DNA of 64,000 nucleotides from Aquimarina sp. MAR_2010_214 (GCF_002846555.1 NZ_PJMS01000001.1:62001-126000), one strand, 5' to 3'. Positions 24,559 to 34,045 are shown, counted from the stretch's first letter. The notes: generated by a model from the sequence alone, not told the origin. Numbers and translations are program-made.

Positions 24559-24813
24559 ATGAAAAGCTCTATTATTAATCAAAGTGTTGAGTATGGTGTA
24601 TTTAAAAAATACTATAACGGTTATTATCAATTTATAATGGATAACGGAGATATTTTAATATTTGAAGGAATAACAAAGTTTGCGATTAACAAATTCGATC
24701 TAAAAACAGATAAATTTCAAGGTAAAAGTTTTGAAATCACGTATTCAGAATATAGAGATGATGACGATGACGATTTTATCACATATAAGATTGAAAAATT
24801 AGAACTAGCTTAA
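24559..24813 (+). CDS. Small unknown protein, cytoplasmic paralogue of the next gene
   Basis: 84 residues, 11 bp after the NUDIX gene. The pattern YYQFIMDNGDILIFEGIT ... KTDKFQGKSFEITYSEYRDDDDDDFITYKIEKLEL matches the exported protein at 25043 in order and spacing (NFTFTYLNGHNKEDTISF ... SNNKYVGKTFNIIFNSEIE ... YIIRTIIGLELL). No family name is known to me. It has no signal peptide. Confidence 0.7.
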   Translation: MKSSIINQSVEYGVFKKYYNGYYQFIMDNGDILIFEGITKFAINKFDLKTDKFQGKSFEITYSEYRDDDDDDFITYKIEKLELA

Positions 24814-24852
24814 AGTTTATTATATCAATTTGAATTGATAAGGCAGTGATTG

Positions 24853-24878
24853 TTTTGCATAGCAGTAGCTATGCAAAA
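24853..24878. terminator. Perfect 10-bp stem hairpin
   Basis: TTTTGCATAG and CTATGCAAAA with a six-base loop (CAGTAG), lying 40 bp after the small gene's stop. It could terminate the upstream transcript. The T-tract is weak on the plus strand, so a regulatory stem is also possible. Confidence 0.5.
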
Positions 24879-24879
24879 T

Positions 24880-24987
24880 ATGAACAAAGAATTTAGACTA
24901 AAAAAGAACAAAATGATACGCGACATTATTAGTACTAGTTGGTATTGCCACGAAAAAATAGACGTATTAAACAAGATTTTTATCTAG
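24880..24987 (+). CDS. Very short ORF, doubtful
   Basis: 35 codons starting right after the hairpin (MNKEFRLKKNKMIRDIIST ... IDVLNKIFI). Natural-looking amino-acid use but no known family. It may be a leader peptide for the following exported protein or a relic. Confidence 0.25.
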   Translation: MNKEFRLKKNKMIRDIISTSWYCHEKIDVLNKIFI

Positions 24988-25042
24988 ATAGGAGGTTAAA
25001 ATTTTGGATTACAAATTGATTAAAAACTTATAATTTAATACA

Positions 25043-25402
25043 ATGAAAAACTTAAAAAAAGTAGTGTTCGTAATGTTTACAATGTTTCTTGGCATATATA
25101 CAGTACAAGCACAAAAAGATATTGATAAAGGCACTGAAACTATTAAAGGTTTTTTTGATAATTTTGATGAGGAAAATTTCACTTTTACCTATCTAAATGG
25201 ACATAATAAAGAAGATACCATTTCTTTTCCTAGAATTACCCCTGAAATGCTTAAAAAATACAACTTAAGTAATAATAAATATGTGGGAAAAACCTTTAAC
25301 ATCATTTTTAATTCTGAAATCGAAATTGAAATTGAGGAAGATGGTGACGAACAAGAGTATATAATTAGAACTATTATTGGTTTAGAATTGTTAGAACAGT
25401 AA
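25043..25402 (+). CDS. Small exported protein, unknown
   Basis: 119 residues. A clear signal peptide (MKNLKKVVFVMFTMFLGIYTVQA|QK) is followed by about 95 acidic residues related to the gene at 24559. No lipobox is seen, so it is periplasmic or secreted. The pair suggests one small fold duplicated, with one copy exported. Confidence 0.75.
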   Translation: MKNLKKVVFVMFTMFLGIYTVQAQKDIDKGTETIKGFFDNFDEENFTFTYLNGHNKEDTISFPRITPEMLKKYNLSNNKYVGKTFNIIFNSEIEIEIEEDGDEQEYIIRTIIGLELLEQ

Positions 25403-25458
25403 ATGTAAAATACTTTTATAAAAGACAAAATTTACTTCTTTAATCACGAAAAAAAAAT

Positions 25459-26505
25459 ATGAAAATAAAAATATGCTTTATCATGTATCCTTGGGAAGAA
25501 GTCCGTCCATCACAAGATTCTACAATCAGAATCATACATGAAGCTGTTAAAAGAGGTCATGAGGTTTCAATTACCGATCCTTCTAACTTGACTATTAGAA
25601 ATAGTATTACTCTTAGTTTGTGTAAGAACATATCACTCAAAGAAAAACTCTCTAAAAGTATGACTTCTTTTTATAAGACAGTAGAATTTAAGTCTGAAAT
25701 GAGAGCGTTGAATGAGTTTGATGTAATATTTATGCGTGACAACCCTCCATTAGATGGTTTGGTTTTGAATTTCTTGGACTCTATAAAAGATGACGTTTTT
25801 ATTATCAATGCAATTGATGGATTACGAGAAGCTAATAATAAGATTTATACTGCCGCCTACTTCGACCCTAATCATGAGCTTATACCTGCTACATATGTTT
25901 CTAAAAACATTGATTATCTCTTAAGCATAATCAAAGAATCAGAGAATGATAAGATGATTATGAAGCCGTTGGATGGTTATGGGGGTAGTGGCGTTATCAT
26001 TATTGAAAAAGCTGCCATGCAAAATATCCGTTCTTTGTTAGATTTTTATATTAATCACGGTAAAGATCACTCCAACTATGTAATTCTTCAAGAATATGTA
26101 GAAGGTGCTGAAGAGGGAGATGTTCGGATTTTGATGCTAAATGGAGAGCCTATTGGTGCATTAAGAAGGAGACCTGTCCAAGGTGATGTAAGGTCTAATA
26201 TTTCAGTTGGAGGAGCAGTCGAAAAATACAAATTGACAAAAGCAGACAAGATGTTGTGTAGGGAGATTGGTGAAAAATTGGTGAGAGATGGTATTTACTT
26301 TGCAGGTCTTGATTTGATTAATGGTAAATTGATCGAAGTCAATGTAATGAGTCCAGGTACAATCACAGACATAAATAGGCTTAATAAAGTTAAACTGCAA
26401 GAAAAGATTTTAGGCTATTTGGAAAAAGTAGTAAAAAGCAAAAATAAGTTAAAAGAGGATTTTAGACCTGAAACACTATTAGAAAATGCAGCAATTAAAA
26501 ATTAG
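25459..26505 (+). CDS. Glutathione-synthase-like ATP-grasp ligase
   Basis: 348 residues. It resembles GshB: N-terminal IMYPWEEVRPSQDSTIRII, MRDNPPLDGLVL (substrate loop), MKPLDGYGGSGVIII (ATP-grasp glycine-rich loop), LQEYVEGAEEGDVRI and the metal-site end LIEVNVMSPGTI. GshB joins gamma-glutamylcysteine to glycine, but no gamma-glutamylcysteine ligase is nearby. Its stop overlaps by 20 bp the next gene, an amidohydrolase/QEGLA fusion. That pairing is typical of predicted peptide- or amide-forming clusters, so the true substrate may be a different gamma-glutamyl compound or a protein. Confidence 0.82.
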   Translation: MKIKICFIMYPWEEVRPSQDSTIRIIHEAVKRGHEVSITDPSNLTIRNSITLSLCKNISLKEKLSKSMTSFYKTVEFKSEMRALNEFDVIFMRDNPPLDGLVLNFLDSIKDDVFIINAIDGLREANNKIYTAAYFDPNHELIPATYVSKNIDYLLSIIKESENDKMIMKPLDGYGGSGVIIIEKAAMQNIRSLLDFYINHGKDHSNYVILQEYVEGAEEGDVRILMLNGEPIGALRRRPVQGDVRSNISVGGAVEKYKLTKADKMLCREIGEKLVRDGIYFAGLDLINGKLIEVNVMSPGTITDINRLNKVKLQEKILGYLEKVVKSKNKLKEDFRPETLLENAAIKN

Positions 26506-28489
26506 TGAGATAATTAAGCTAATAGAGCAAAAGAAGACCTTTGAAGCTATAGCTCCGGATAATTCTTTCAGTATAAAAATCAATAAGTATGTACCCTATT
26601 GCTGTACGGCCATTCATGATGGTGGTAACCTTCGAGATCGGTTAAGAAACAAAATTGCCATCGATGATTATAACCGATGGTATGAAGAAGATCCACATAC
26701 TGGTCAATTTATCGACTCTTTACCTATTACAATAGTCGGATTGGACTCTCGTTTTGAGTATGATCTCAATAGAAAGCCAGAAGATTGCATCTACGATGAA
26801 GCATGGGGTAAACAAGTATGGAAACGTCCACTTACGCCAGCAGAAAAACAAGCAAGTCTTCAAAAGCATCATAACTTTTACAAAGTCATCCATGCATTGA
26901 TCAAGAAGCTAGAAGAGCTATATGATTCTTGTATCGTTTATGATTTACACTCTTATAACTACCAACGTTGGGATAGGACTGTACCACTTTTTAATATAGG
27001 TACAGAACGCATTGATAGTGCGAAATATGAAACATTTATTGAAAACTGGGTCGCCGAATTAAGTGCTATTTCGCTAACAGGTATAGAGAATCAGACGGCA
27101 ATCAATGATGTGTTCTTTGGTAGAGGTTATAATCTTGAATTTATTACTCAAAACTTTTCTAATACACTTGTGCTAGCTACGGAAATTAAAAAAGTTTATA
27201 GCAATGAATTAACAGGTGAAGATTATCCTAAATTAATACGAGAATTACAGCAAAAACTAAAACGAGCAATTCTTAATAACGCACAATATTTCAGTGAGGA
27301 AAACACCAATTGGAGATCTAAAAACAGTGTACATTTATTAGATAAGAAAACAGATCCAGCTATTGTTTCTGTAGATAAAAAGCTTTTCAAATTATTGAAA
27401 GGTTTTGAATTATTGGCTTACGTCAATCCAATCAACACGAACTCTGAACAAAAGCGGTTTATCAAAAATAAATACGCCAAACCTCCTAAGTTTAAGTATG
27501 CACCCATTAAAATCAATCCATTTGAGCTAAAACAGCAATTAAGTACACTAAGAACACAGGATATATCTGATGTTTCTATTCGTGAACTATATGAGTCAGT
27601 AATCAATAGTTACTTTGATAAGATTGATTTATTATCAGCTCTAGGTACAAAGAAGTTCTTATACAACTCCCTTCGATATTTTGGAAGACCTAGCAAAAAA
27701 GACTTAACCAATGCTGAATATATTCTTCACTTGCCATCTATCCCTAGTGAACCGAAAAGAGTACCTTTTCTATCGATGGATGAAGCCATGGGCGCATTTA
27801 AAAATGCACTAGATGAATACGGAATCGATTGTAAAATTGAACTGAGTAAGCGAGTAATTTCTCAAGTAATGGTACTGAACTCAAAAAAGACAATCTTAAT
27901 TCGACCAGATGCTAAATTCACTAGAAAAGAAGCCAATGCACTCATAGAACATGAAATTGGCGTACACATGGTAACTACACAAAACTCTTCAGATGAGAAA
28001 CTAAATATTTTCAATCTTGGTCTACCAATGAATACCATGACCCAAGAAGGATTAGCCATTTTATCTGAATATCTAAGTGGAAACATTACTTTGAAAAGGC
28101 TAAAAAAAATAGCATTCAGAGTAGTTATTACGGATATGATGTGTAGTGGGGCTGATTTCATTGAATGCTTCAATTTCCTAGTTAATCGACATGGTGTTTC
28201 AACTAATGATGCATACATCATAGTGACAAGGATTTTTAGAGGTGGTGGATTTACCAAAGACTATCTATACCTAAGTGGATTTGAGAAAATATTGAAACTA
28301 TGGAAAGCAGATATAAATCTTTCTCCGCTATTGGTTGGTAAAACTTCTATGGACTTCTACAATACCATCAATGAAATGATAGAAAGAGAAATTATAGCAA
28401 AACCAAAGCATATAACGAAAAGTTTCGAGCATCCTATTGACTATCAAAGCAATGAGATTTATGAGTACATCATTAGTGGGCTTAGTTAG
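26486..28489 (+). CDS. N-formylglutamate amidohydrolase-like + QEGLA (DUF1704) metallopeptidase fusion
   Basis: 667 residues. The N-terminal about 280 residues look like an N-formylglutamate amidohydrolase (AIHDGGNLRDRL near residue 42, IVYDLHSYNYQRWD near 153; His/Asp metal ligands plausible). Residues about 430-640 are the DUF1704 domain, also called flavohemoglobin expression-modulating QEGLA protein: EHEIGVH at 488-494 and TQEGLA at 519-524, a zinc HExxxH-type peptidase site related to the MATCAP tubulin carboxypeptidases. The gene overlaps the ATP-grasp ligase, giving a ligase plus two hydrolases as a make-and-trim unit. The substrate is unknown. Confidence 0.8.
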   Translation: MQQLKISEIIKLIEQKKTFEAIAPDNSFSIKINKYVPYCCTAIHDGGNLRDRLRNKIAIDDYNRWYEEDPHTGQFIDSLPITIVGLDSRFEYDLNRKPEDCIYDEAWGKQVWKRPLTPAEKQASLQKHHNFYKVIHALIKKLEELYDSCIVYDLHSYNYQRWDRTVPLFNIGTERIDSAKYETFIENWVAELSAISLTGIENQTAINDVFFGRGYNLEFITQNFSNTLVLATEIKKVYSNELTGEDYPKLIRELQQKLKRAILNNAQYFSEENTNWRSKNSVHLLDKKTDPAIVSVDKKLFKLLKGFELLAYVNPINTNSEQKRFIKNKYAKPPKFKYAPIKINPFELKQQLSTLRTQDISDVSIRELYESVINSYFDKIDLLSALGTKKFLYNSLRYFGRPSKKDLTNAEYILHLPSIPSEPKRVPFLSMDEAMGAFKNALDEYGIDCKIELSKRVISQVMVLNSKKTILIRPDAKFTRKEANALIEHEIGVHMVTTQNSSDEKLNIFNLGLPMNTMTQEGLAILSEYLSGNITLKRLKKIAFRVVITDMMCSGADFIECFNFLVNRHGVSTNDAYIIVTRIFRGGGFTKDYLYLSGFEKILKLWKADINLSPLLVGKTSMDFYNTINEMIEREIIAKPKHITKSFEHPIDYQSNEIYEYIISGLS

Positions 28490-28959
28490 TACTTAGCCAG
28501 TCCTAAAAAGTTTTTTAATAAATCTATAGACAAACCAAGATAATACCAGGATACAAATTGAGACTATCGAATTAACTGAGAATATATTGGAAGTTTGTCT
28601 TACTAATTTAATATTTCCATACTTACTAACCTAATAAGCATAAAAACATTCAAAATTTGTCTGTAAAAATAATTTTCAGAGTCCTCCCGGGTACTTCACC
28701 CGAAGGACACAATTTTAATAAATAAAAGTACTGATTATTTCAAAGTCTAATTTTAAATTAAAACACTAACTATCAATCTTTTATAATAAAAACACTAACT
28801 CTAGATAGTGAACCTTTTTGTATAGAAAAATCTCTCTCATCGGACTTCTTTAATAAAAACTGTACGTAAATGCTGTACGTAAACCTAAAAAATTGAAGGT
28901 TTTCAAGAAGAAAAAACATTCTAAAACCAAAATAACCCCTTCAATATGAAGAGGTTATG
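28490..28959. other. Right end of segment A, non-coding
   Basis: No gene. It holds TTCACCCGAAGGACAC (about 28,693), CTCTCTCATCGG, two TGTACGTAAA direct repeats (about 28,860-28,885) and a terminator hairpin AACCCCTTC...GAAGAGGTTAT next to the att copy. All are shared with the stretch left of 17268. Confidence 0.7.
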
Positions 28960-29006
28960 TAGTAGCGGGAACAGGACTCGAACCTGTGACCTTCGGGTTA
29001 TGAGCC
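28960..29006 (-). repeat. Attachment-site copy 2: 3' fragment of initiator tRNA-fMet
   Basis: The same 47 bases as copy 1 and as the 3' part of the intact tRNA (41344-41390). Both truncated copies continue with the same element sequence (ATTTCGGT...), whereas the intact gene continues with the tRNA 5' half. It marks the A/B junction. Confidence 0.9.
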
Positions 29007-29130
29007 ATTTCGGTTGCACCAAAACCCTTTTGATTATCAGTTGTTTAATTTTTTTGAAGTACCTAAAAACTTGCAAATACCTACAAATGGGTACTTTAAA
29101 TAGGTACTTTTTTATGAAGTACCTATTTTG
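29007..29130. repeat. Left end of segment B with GTACCT/GGTACTT repeats
   Basis: Closely matches the left end of segment A (17315-17435). It carries AAGTACCTA, AATACCTA, GGGTACTT, AGGTACTT and AAGTACCTA at about 29056-29126. Likely recombinase arm sites. No ORF. Confidence 0.7.
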
Positions 29131-29165
29131 TAGAATTTAAAGCATAATTATAACTGGCTCTCAAA

Positions 29166-31736
29166 TTATAATCTAGGATCCACTGGTTCACTCTCCATCG
29201 CTAAAACACCAAAAACACATTCATGAATATCCCTCAATGGAGCTTTATTTACAAATCTATCTAAAGCTTCAAGACCCAAACTGAATTCTCGTATTGCCAT
29301 AGAACGTTTTTTAGACAATCCTCTGTTACGAAGGTTTTTTAAGTTTATATCTGTATCATAATCTGCTCCATAAATAATTCGTAAGTACTCTTTACCTCGA
29401 CATTTGATTGCAGGTTGGATTAATCCTTTCTTTCCTTTAGTAATAAAATCAAAAGGCTTTACAACTATTCCTTCTCCGCCTTTTTGAGTAAGCTGTATCC
29501 ACCAGTCTATAGCATCTGAGACTTCTTTTTCGTTGTCCAAATGAATTACTTTATATGACGTTGCTATTAATAAGCTATCCTTACTGGTTATATCTGCAAT
29601 AGTATTCATATGCCATTGATGATCTTTATCAGTATGTACTTCCCCTTCTGTAGCCAAAAGATGAAAAGGAGCGATCTTATAATCTTCTATAGATTTTACA
29701 TCCCAACAATATTGATTATATGCTTTTTTGAATTTAGTATTCAAATTTGACTGCTGCTTTGTTTTGTTCAATAAACTATTTAGTTCAGGGTGTTTTGACA
29801 CTGCATTCTCTAGTTGTTTGGAAATTGCTTTTAATGCAATTTCACCAGCTGACCCAACTGCCGCATATTGATCTTCTATCAATTGCATTGCTTTTGCTGA
29901 CCAAGGCATTAATTCACAATCAAAAATTGCCCAATCAGAACCAAAGGTATTCCAAAAATCATTTTTAGTCAATGCATCTCCGAATCTTCTAAGAATAGCT
30001 TGTTCTAATTCTAAATCTGTAAAAAAACCTCTTCCAGTTCGAGTATATATTTTCCCAATTCCTTCTCCAGTAATACCGAAACCTTTTGCAATAGCATCTT
30101 CATCCTTACCCACAACAAATACAGCTCGGGAGCCCATATGTTTTTCTTGGCAAACAATTTTATTCACACCTCTGGATTGATAATATTTGATCGCTTCTTC
30201 TGGATGTTCAAGATAATTTGAAATAGTGCTCGTTTCACTTGGTGACATTGTAGGCGGTAAATATGCTAACCATTTTGGGTTTACAGCAAATCGACTCATT
30301 ACCTCTAATGCTGCAATGCTGTGTTCTTCTCTTATTGTAATTGTCTCATTATATTTAGTTTTGATATGTCTTTTTCCTGATACATCTTTAATATCAATGA
30401 TATCATCATTTTCATGTTGTGCAGATAGATTATTTGTTTCTGGAACTAATGGTTTTTTAGATTCAGCATACACTTTTTTTGCTTTCACTTCTACCAATTC
30501 TTTTTCTGGATATCTTAGCGCAGTAAGTTTTCCTCCAAAAACACAACCTGTATCAATATCAATTGTTTTGTTTAGCCATTCTGCTTCTGGCACAGGTGTA
30601 TGACCATAAACTACCATGGCTTTGCCTTTGTAATCTTTTGCCCAGTCTAATCGAACAGGCAAACCAAATTCATCAATTTCTCCAGTGGTATCTCCATACA
30701 TACAGAATGATCTTACAGCTCCAGATCCTCTACCTTGCATTTCTTCTTTCAATCCGGCATGCGCTACCACTAATTTACCATTATCAAGGACATAATGACT
30801 GATCAATTTATCCAAGAATGCTTTTAACTCATCGATAAATTCCTGAGGTTCATTTTCTAATTGTTCCAAGGTTTCTGCCAAACCATGTTTGATTTGGACA
30901 TTTCTACCACTTAGTTTCTTGTAAAGTTTACTATCATGGTTTCCACAAACAACATAGGCCTGATCATTCTTGACCATAGACATTACTAACCTCAACACCT
31001 CATTGGATGCCGGACCTCTATCTACTAGATCGCCCACAAAGATTGCTCTTCTATCAGCTGGGTTACTTACAGTATATCCGTAATTCTTATCCCTGTCTTT
31101 ATGTGTAATTATTTTATACTCTAGTTTTTCCAGTAATTCTTTAAGCTCTGTAAAACATCCGTGAATATCCCCAATAATATCAAAAGGTCCTGTGATATGC
31201 CTTTTATTATTCCATAGCTTATCTTTGACAATTTCAATCTGTTCTACTTCTTCCGGAGAATTGATCACATGGATATATCGAAAACCTTCTCTTTTTAATT
31301 GTCTTAAAGACCTTTTTAATTGACTATGTTGGTTTCTAATCACATGGCCTCCAAAATTTCTATCGGGACGTTCTATATTTCTTTCCTGACAAATCTTTTT
31401 ATCAATGTTTAAAACAATAGCTACAGGAAGTGTATGGAACTCTTTTGCTATTTGTAATAAAGGTTTCCTAGCATCTACCTGAACATTTGTAGCATCTACC
31501 ACTGTAAGATTTCCTCGTTTTAATCGCTTTTTGATAATATAATGTGCTAACTCAAAAGCATCTTTTGTTGCTTCCATACTATTTTCATCATCAGATACTA
31601 CTCCTCTACAATAATCTGAAGAAACAGTTTCTGTAGGTAAGAAATTTTGTTTAGCAAACGTCGATTTCCCCGAACCAGAGGTTCCGACTAAAACTACTAA
31701 TGATAATTCTGGTATATGTATTTTTTTCTTTTCCAT
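29166..31736 (-). CDS. pnkp: Polynucleotide kinase - phosphatase - RNA ligase (bacterial Pnkp)
   Basis: 856 residues in the classical three-part order. The kinase (about 1-165) has the P-loop GTSGSGKST (K24). The metallophosphoesterase (about 180-430) has GDIHGC (D190), GDLVDRG, VCGNHD and GHTPVP. The ligase (about 470-856) has nucleotidyl-acceptor K532 in EKHMGSRA and downstream motif VKPFDFI. Known bacterial Pnkp heals broken RNA (5' phosphorylation, 2',3' phosphate removal) and seals it with Hen1. Last gene of the operon; its start codon lies 2 bp after the stop of the preceding small membrane-protein gene. Confidence 0.95.
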   Translation of the reverse strand: MEKKKIHIPELSLVVLVGTSGSGKSTFAKQNFLPTETVSSDYCRGVVSDDENSMEATKDAFELAHYIIKKRLKRGNLTVVDATNVQVDARKPLLQIAKEFHTLPVAIVLNIDKKICQERNIERPDRNFGGHVIRNQHSQLKRSLRQLKREGFRYIHVINSPEEVEQIEIVKDKLWNNKRHITGPFDIIGDIHGCFTELKELLEKLEYKIITHKDRDKNYGYTVSNPADRRAIFVGDLVDRGPASNEVLRLVMSMVKNDQAYVVCGNHDSKLYKKLSGRNVQIKHGLAETLEQLENEPQEFIDELKAFLDKLISHYVLDNGKLVVAHAGLKEEMQGRGSGAVRSFCMYGDTTGEIDEFGLPVRLDWAKDYKGKAMVVYGHTPVPEAEWLNKTIDIDTGCVFGGKLTALRYPEKELVEVKAKKVYAESKKPLVPETNNLSAQHENDDIIDIKDVSGKRHIKTKYNETITIREEHSIAALEVMSRFAVNPKWLAYLPPTMSPSETSTISNYLEHPEEAIKYYQSRGVNKIVCQEKHMGSRAVFVVGKDEDAIAKGFGITGEGIGKIYTRTGRGFFTDLELEQAILRRFGDALTKNDFWNTFGSDWAIFDCELMPWSAKAMQLIEDQYAAVGSAGEIALKAISKQLENAVSKHPELNSLLNKTKQQSNLNTKFKKAYNQYCWDVKSIEDYKIAPFHLLATEGEVHTDKDHQWHMNTIADITSKDSLLIATSYKVIHLDNEKEVSDAIDWWIQLTQKGGEGIVVKPFDFITKGKKGLIQPAIKCRGKEYLRIIYGADYDTDINLKNLRNRGLSKKRSMAIREFSLGLEALDRFVNKAPLRDIHECVFGVLAMESEPVDPRL

Positions 31737-31737
31737 T

Positions 31738-32241
31738 TTATACGTATTTATTCATAATACTAATGAACTTCTCTTCATCTTTCCTTTTCTTTACTAAATC
31801 ATCAAACAATGATCGATAATTAGTAATCTTAAGATCATTATTCTCTATTTGTACCATAATAGGATAGCCAATATTACTCTTAATTTTTCCATTTAGTATC
31901 CCTATATTCATAGTACTCAATTCTTCAAACTCAAGTATTGGTCCATATTGATTGCAATAAAATGACTTCATATTTAGATTAGGGACAATTGCATCTTCCA
32001 TATGTTTATTCCATTTTTGATCTTTTCTGCCATAAATAAAAAATGCCTTTCCATGATTACTAGCATACCATTTCTTTAATTGGAAAATGTCTCTAATTCT
32101 AGTTATTAAGTTTTCAAAAATTAGATAACATGATATTCCAAATACTATATACGCTATTACTTTATTCAGTTGATAAACCCCAAAACTAATTGCCGTCCAT
32201 ATAGCAATTGCCCTAAAAAAATTATAGATCGTTTTATTCAT
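31738..32241 (-). CDS. Small membrane protein of the RNA-repair operon
   Basis: 167 residues from the ATG at 32241, which overlaps the hen1 stop. An in-frame ATG at 32364 lies deep in hen1 and is less likely. Two hydrophobic spans (residues about 5-45: FFRAIAIWTAISFGVYQ, YIVFGISCYLIF) are followed by a soluble domain of about 115 residues (HGKAFFIYGRKDQKWNKHM ... ISIMNKYV). No family is recognised. Position between hen1 and pnkp with overlaps says it is co-translated; it might tether the repair machinery to the membrane. Confidence 0.7.
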   Translation of the reverse strand: MNKTIYNFFRAIAIWTAISFGVYQLNKVIAYIVFGISCYLIFENLITRIRDIFQLKKWYASNHGKAFFIYGRKDQKWNKHMEDAIVPNLNMKSFYCNQYGPILEFEELSTMNIGILNGKIKSNIGYPIMVQIENNDLKITNYRSLFDDLVKKRKDEEKFISIMNKYV

Positions 32242-33619
32242 TTTTCTTCGTCTTAAAAATTGCCATTTGACTTGCCCCTCCATACTTCTTATCCACTTCT
32301 CCAAGTGGTTTATACGAAACCTCATAATCAAATGTTTCTGCAATTCTATCCCCCCAGGTTTCAAACTCTTTCCTAGTCCATTCGAATCTATGATCCGAGT
32401 GGCGCATTTGCCCTACGGACATTCCTTCGAACAATACATTGTATTCTTTGTTTGGGGTGGTGATGATTACATTTTTTGGTTTTGCATATTTGAAAACCAC
32501 TTTTTCTAAAGCTTGCAACCTCGGTTCATCAAGATGCTCAATAACTTCGACCAATGACGCCCCTTCAAAACCAGCAATACGATCATCTTTATAGTTCAAT
32601 GAACCATGAATCAAATCAATTTTATTTTTTTGATATTCTGACATTCGATCCCAATACAGCCTTTTTTTTGCGATCTCTAAACTTCTATAAGATATATCCA
32701 TTCCCAACACCTTTTCGAACTGTTTCTCCTTCAGTAACAATTTTAATAGTTTTCCTTCTCCACAACCTAAATCCACTACAGTTTTGATATCAAGTTTTTT
32801 AAGTTCTTCTGCAACAGTCTCTAATCTAATTTGATGTAATGATATCTTTTCTTCAGTTTCTATTGGAATGATTTCATCAGTTTCTCCAATAAGTTGATCT
32901 AATGCCAGTCTGGTGTAACTTTTTTTAAACTTCAGGTACTTTTTAGTGATCAATTCTTTTGCGGGATGGTCTTTTAACCATTCACCTCCCTTGTCTAATA
33001 ACTTTTGAACTTCGTCTTCACTTACATAATAATGTTTGTTATTATCTAGGACAGGAAGCAACACATACAGATGGGTCAATGCCCCTTTTAAGATAATCTC
33101 GTTATGCTGTAGTTTCACATTAAAATACGGACTGCTCCCCCAACCTGGGTTTGAAGCATCCAACTGCTCTTCTTCTACATCAATAGTATACCCTAAAGGT
33201 TCAAAGAAATCGATAATTTGTGATTTCCCTTTTCTTGACTTAACCGCCGCTACTTCTATCTCTAAAGAAAGTTTTTCATCAACAAGTTCAGGTCTTTTAT
33301 TACACTTACCATTAAGCGCACTCCCTAAAAATTTTGAAATAGCCGTGGTAAGAAAAGAGGAAGCTACATAAGATCTGTCATTTACATAATGTCCCAGTTT
33401 AAAAGATGCATTATAATTCTCTTTAGTGGTTCTAGCAAGATGTACACTATTAATCTCTATGTGCATTGCAAAACTGCAATGTTCTTCTGATACTTCCGGA
33501 TATAACATATGTACTGCTCCGTAAGGTAATTGTTCTATTTGATATCTATCTGGATGTTTATGTAGTAAGAAGCCTAAGTTGCTTGCACTATTTCCTTTTG
33601 AAGTAATTTTTAGTAACAT
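32234..33619 (-). CDS. hen1: Hen1, RNA 3'-terminal 2'-O-methyltransferase
   Basis: 461 residues. The N-terminal half (MLLKITSKGNSASNLGFLLHKHPDR ... LARTTKENYNASFKLGHYVNDRSYVASSFL) is the bacterial Hen1 domain that activates the Pnkp ligase. The C-terminal half is the methyltransferase, with the SAM loop VVDLGCGEGK at about 281-290, the Mn-binding EVIEHL (E358, E361, H362) and HSDHRFEWTRKEFETW. It methylates the 2'-OH at the break before sealing, which makes the repaired junction resistant to a second cleavage. The start codon directly abuts the upstream stop (TAGATG), so translation is coupled. Confidence 0.95.
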   Translation of the reverse strand: MLLKITSKGNSASNLGFLLHKHPDRYQIEQLPYGAVHMLYPEVSEEHCSFAMHIEINSVHLARTTKENYNASFKLGHYVNDRSYVASSFLTTAISKFLGSALNGKCNKRPELVDEKLSLEIEVAAVKSRKGKSQIIDFFEPLGYTIDVEEEQLDASNPGWGSSPYFNVKLQHNEIILKGALTHLYVLLPVLDNNKHYYVSEDEVQKLLDKGGEWLKDHPAKELITKKYLKFKKSYTRLALDQLIGETDEIIPIETEEKISLHQIRLETVAEELKKLDIKTVVDLGCGEGKLLKLLLKEKQFEKVLGMDISYRSLEIAKKRLYWDRMSEYQKNKIDLIHGSLNYKDDRIAGFEGASLVEVIEHLDEPRLQALEKVVFKYAKPKNVIITTPNKEYNVLFEGMSVGQMRHSDHRFEWTRKEFETWGDRIAETFDYEVSYKPLGEVDKKYGGASQMAIFKTKKNE

Positions 33620-34045
33620 CTATGTAAACTTTATTTTTACATTTCCCCAAACTTCCCTAATATAAGGAGTTATGGAAAAAACATTATTAATATCTTTCTC
33701 ATCTGGTAAACTCCAATATTTAATTATGGAATAATGCAGATAACATTCTTTTTCTAATATGGTTTTACAAATATTCCAATTCTCTTCAGTTTCTTTATCA
33801 AAATCAGAAATATGATCATCAAAGGAAGAGACTATTAATCCCATCAATGTGAATTTATCATCATCATTATTTAACTCCGTTTGATAAACTTTGATAAAAT
33901 CTTTTATTCTGCCAAAATCGGACACCACAAGCTCCCAATCTTGCATAGTATTATCCCAATATAAGCCAAACCTTTTGGCTAATTTTTCTTCTGAGAATCC
34001 GCTTGGGTATCTTATGTATTGTTCTTTTGTATTCATATTTTTCAA
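33620..34045 (-). CDS. Unknown first gene of the hen1-pnkp operon
   Basis: 141 residues starting MKNMNTKEQYIRYPSGF (a second ATG at 34036 is possible), acidic, with no signal or membrane segment. GLYWDNTMQDWELVV and TPYIREVWGNVKIKF are its most regular parts. No family is recognised. It follows the operator/promoter at 34192-34230 and an unusual tRNA-like leader, and abuts hen1. Confidence 0.7.
   Translation of the reverse strand: MKNMNTKEQYIRYPSGFSEEKLAKRFGLYWDNTMQDWELVVSDFGRIKDFIKVYQTELNNDDDKFTLMGLIVSSFDDHISDFDKETEENWNICKTILEKECYLHYSIIKYWSLPDEKDINNVFSITPYIREVWGNVKIKFT

Larger units (their letters stand above)
17268..28959. mobile_element. Segment A: att-bounded island in tRNA-fMet (polyamine / glutamate genes)
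   Basis: Bounded by identical 3' tRNA fragments at 17268 and 28960, with element-type left and right ends inside. It contains the speA-speB-DHS-like operon, gdhA, a DUF155 gene, NUDIX and the ATP-grasp/QEGLA pair, but no integrase, relaxase or phage gene. All genes read rightward. Since such polyamine genes are commonly chromosomal in this group, either they were captured or the island is an old, domesticated one. A and B probably integrated one after the other at the intact tRNA, A first. Confidence 0.6.

Noticed and set aside
32242..32364. ATG at 32364 as start of the small membrane protein
   Set aside because: Would overlap hen1 by over 120 bp; the ATG at 32241 overlaps the stop in the usual coupled way.
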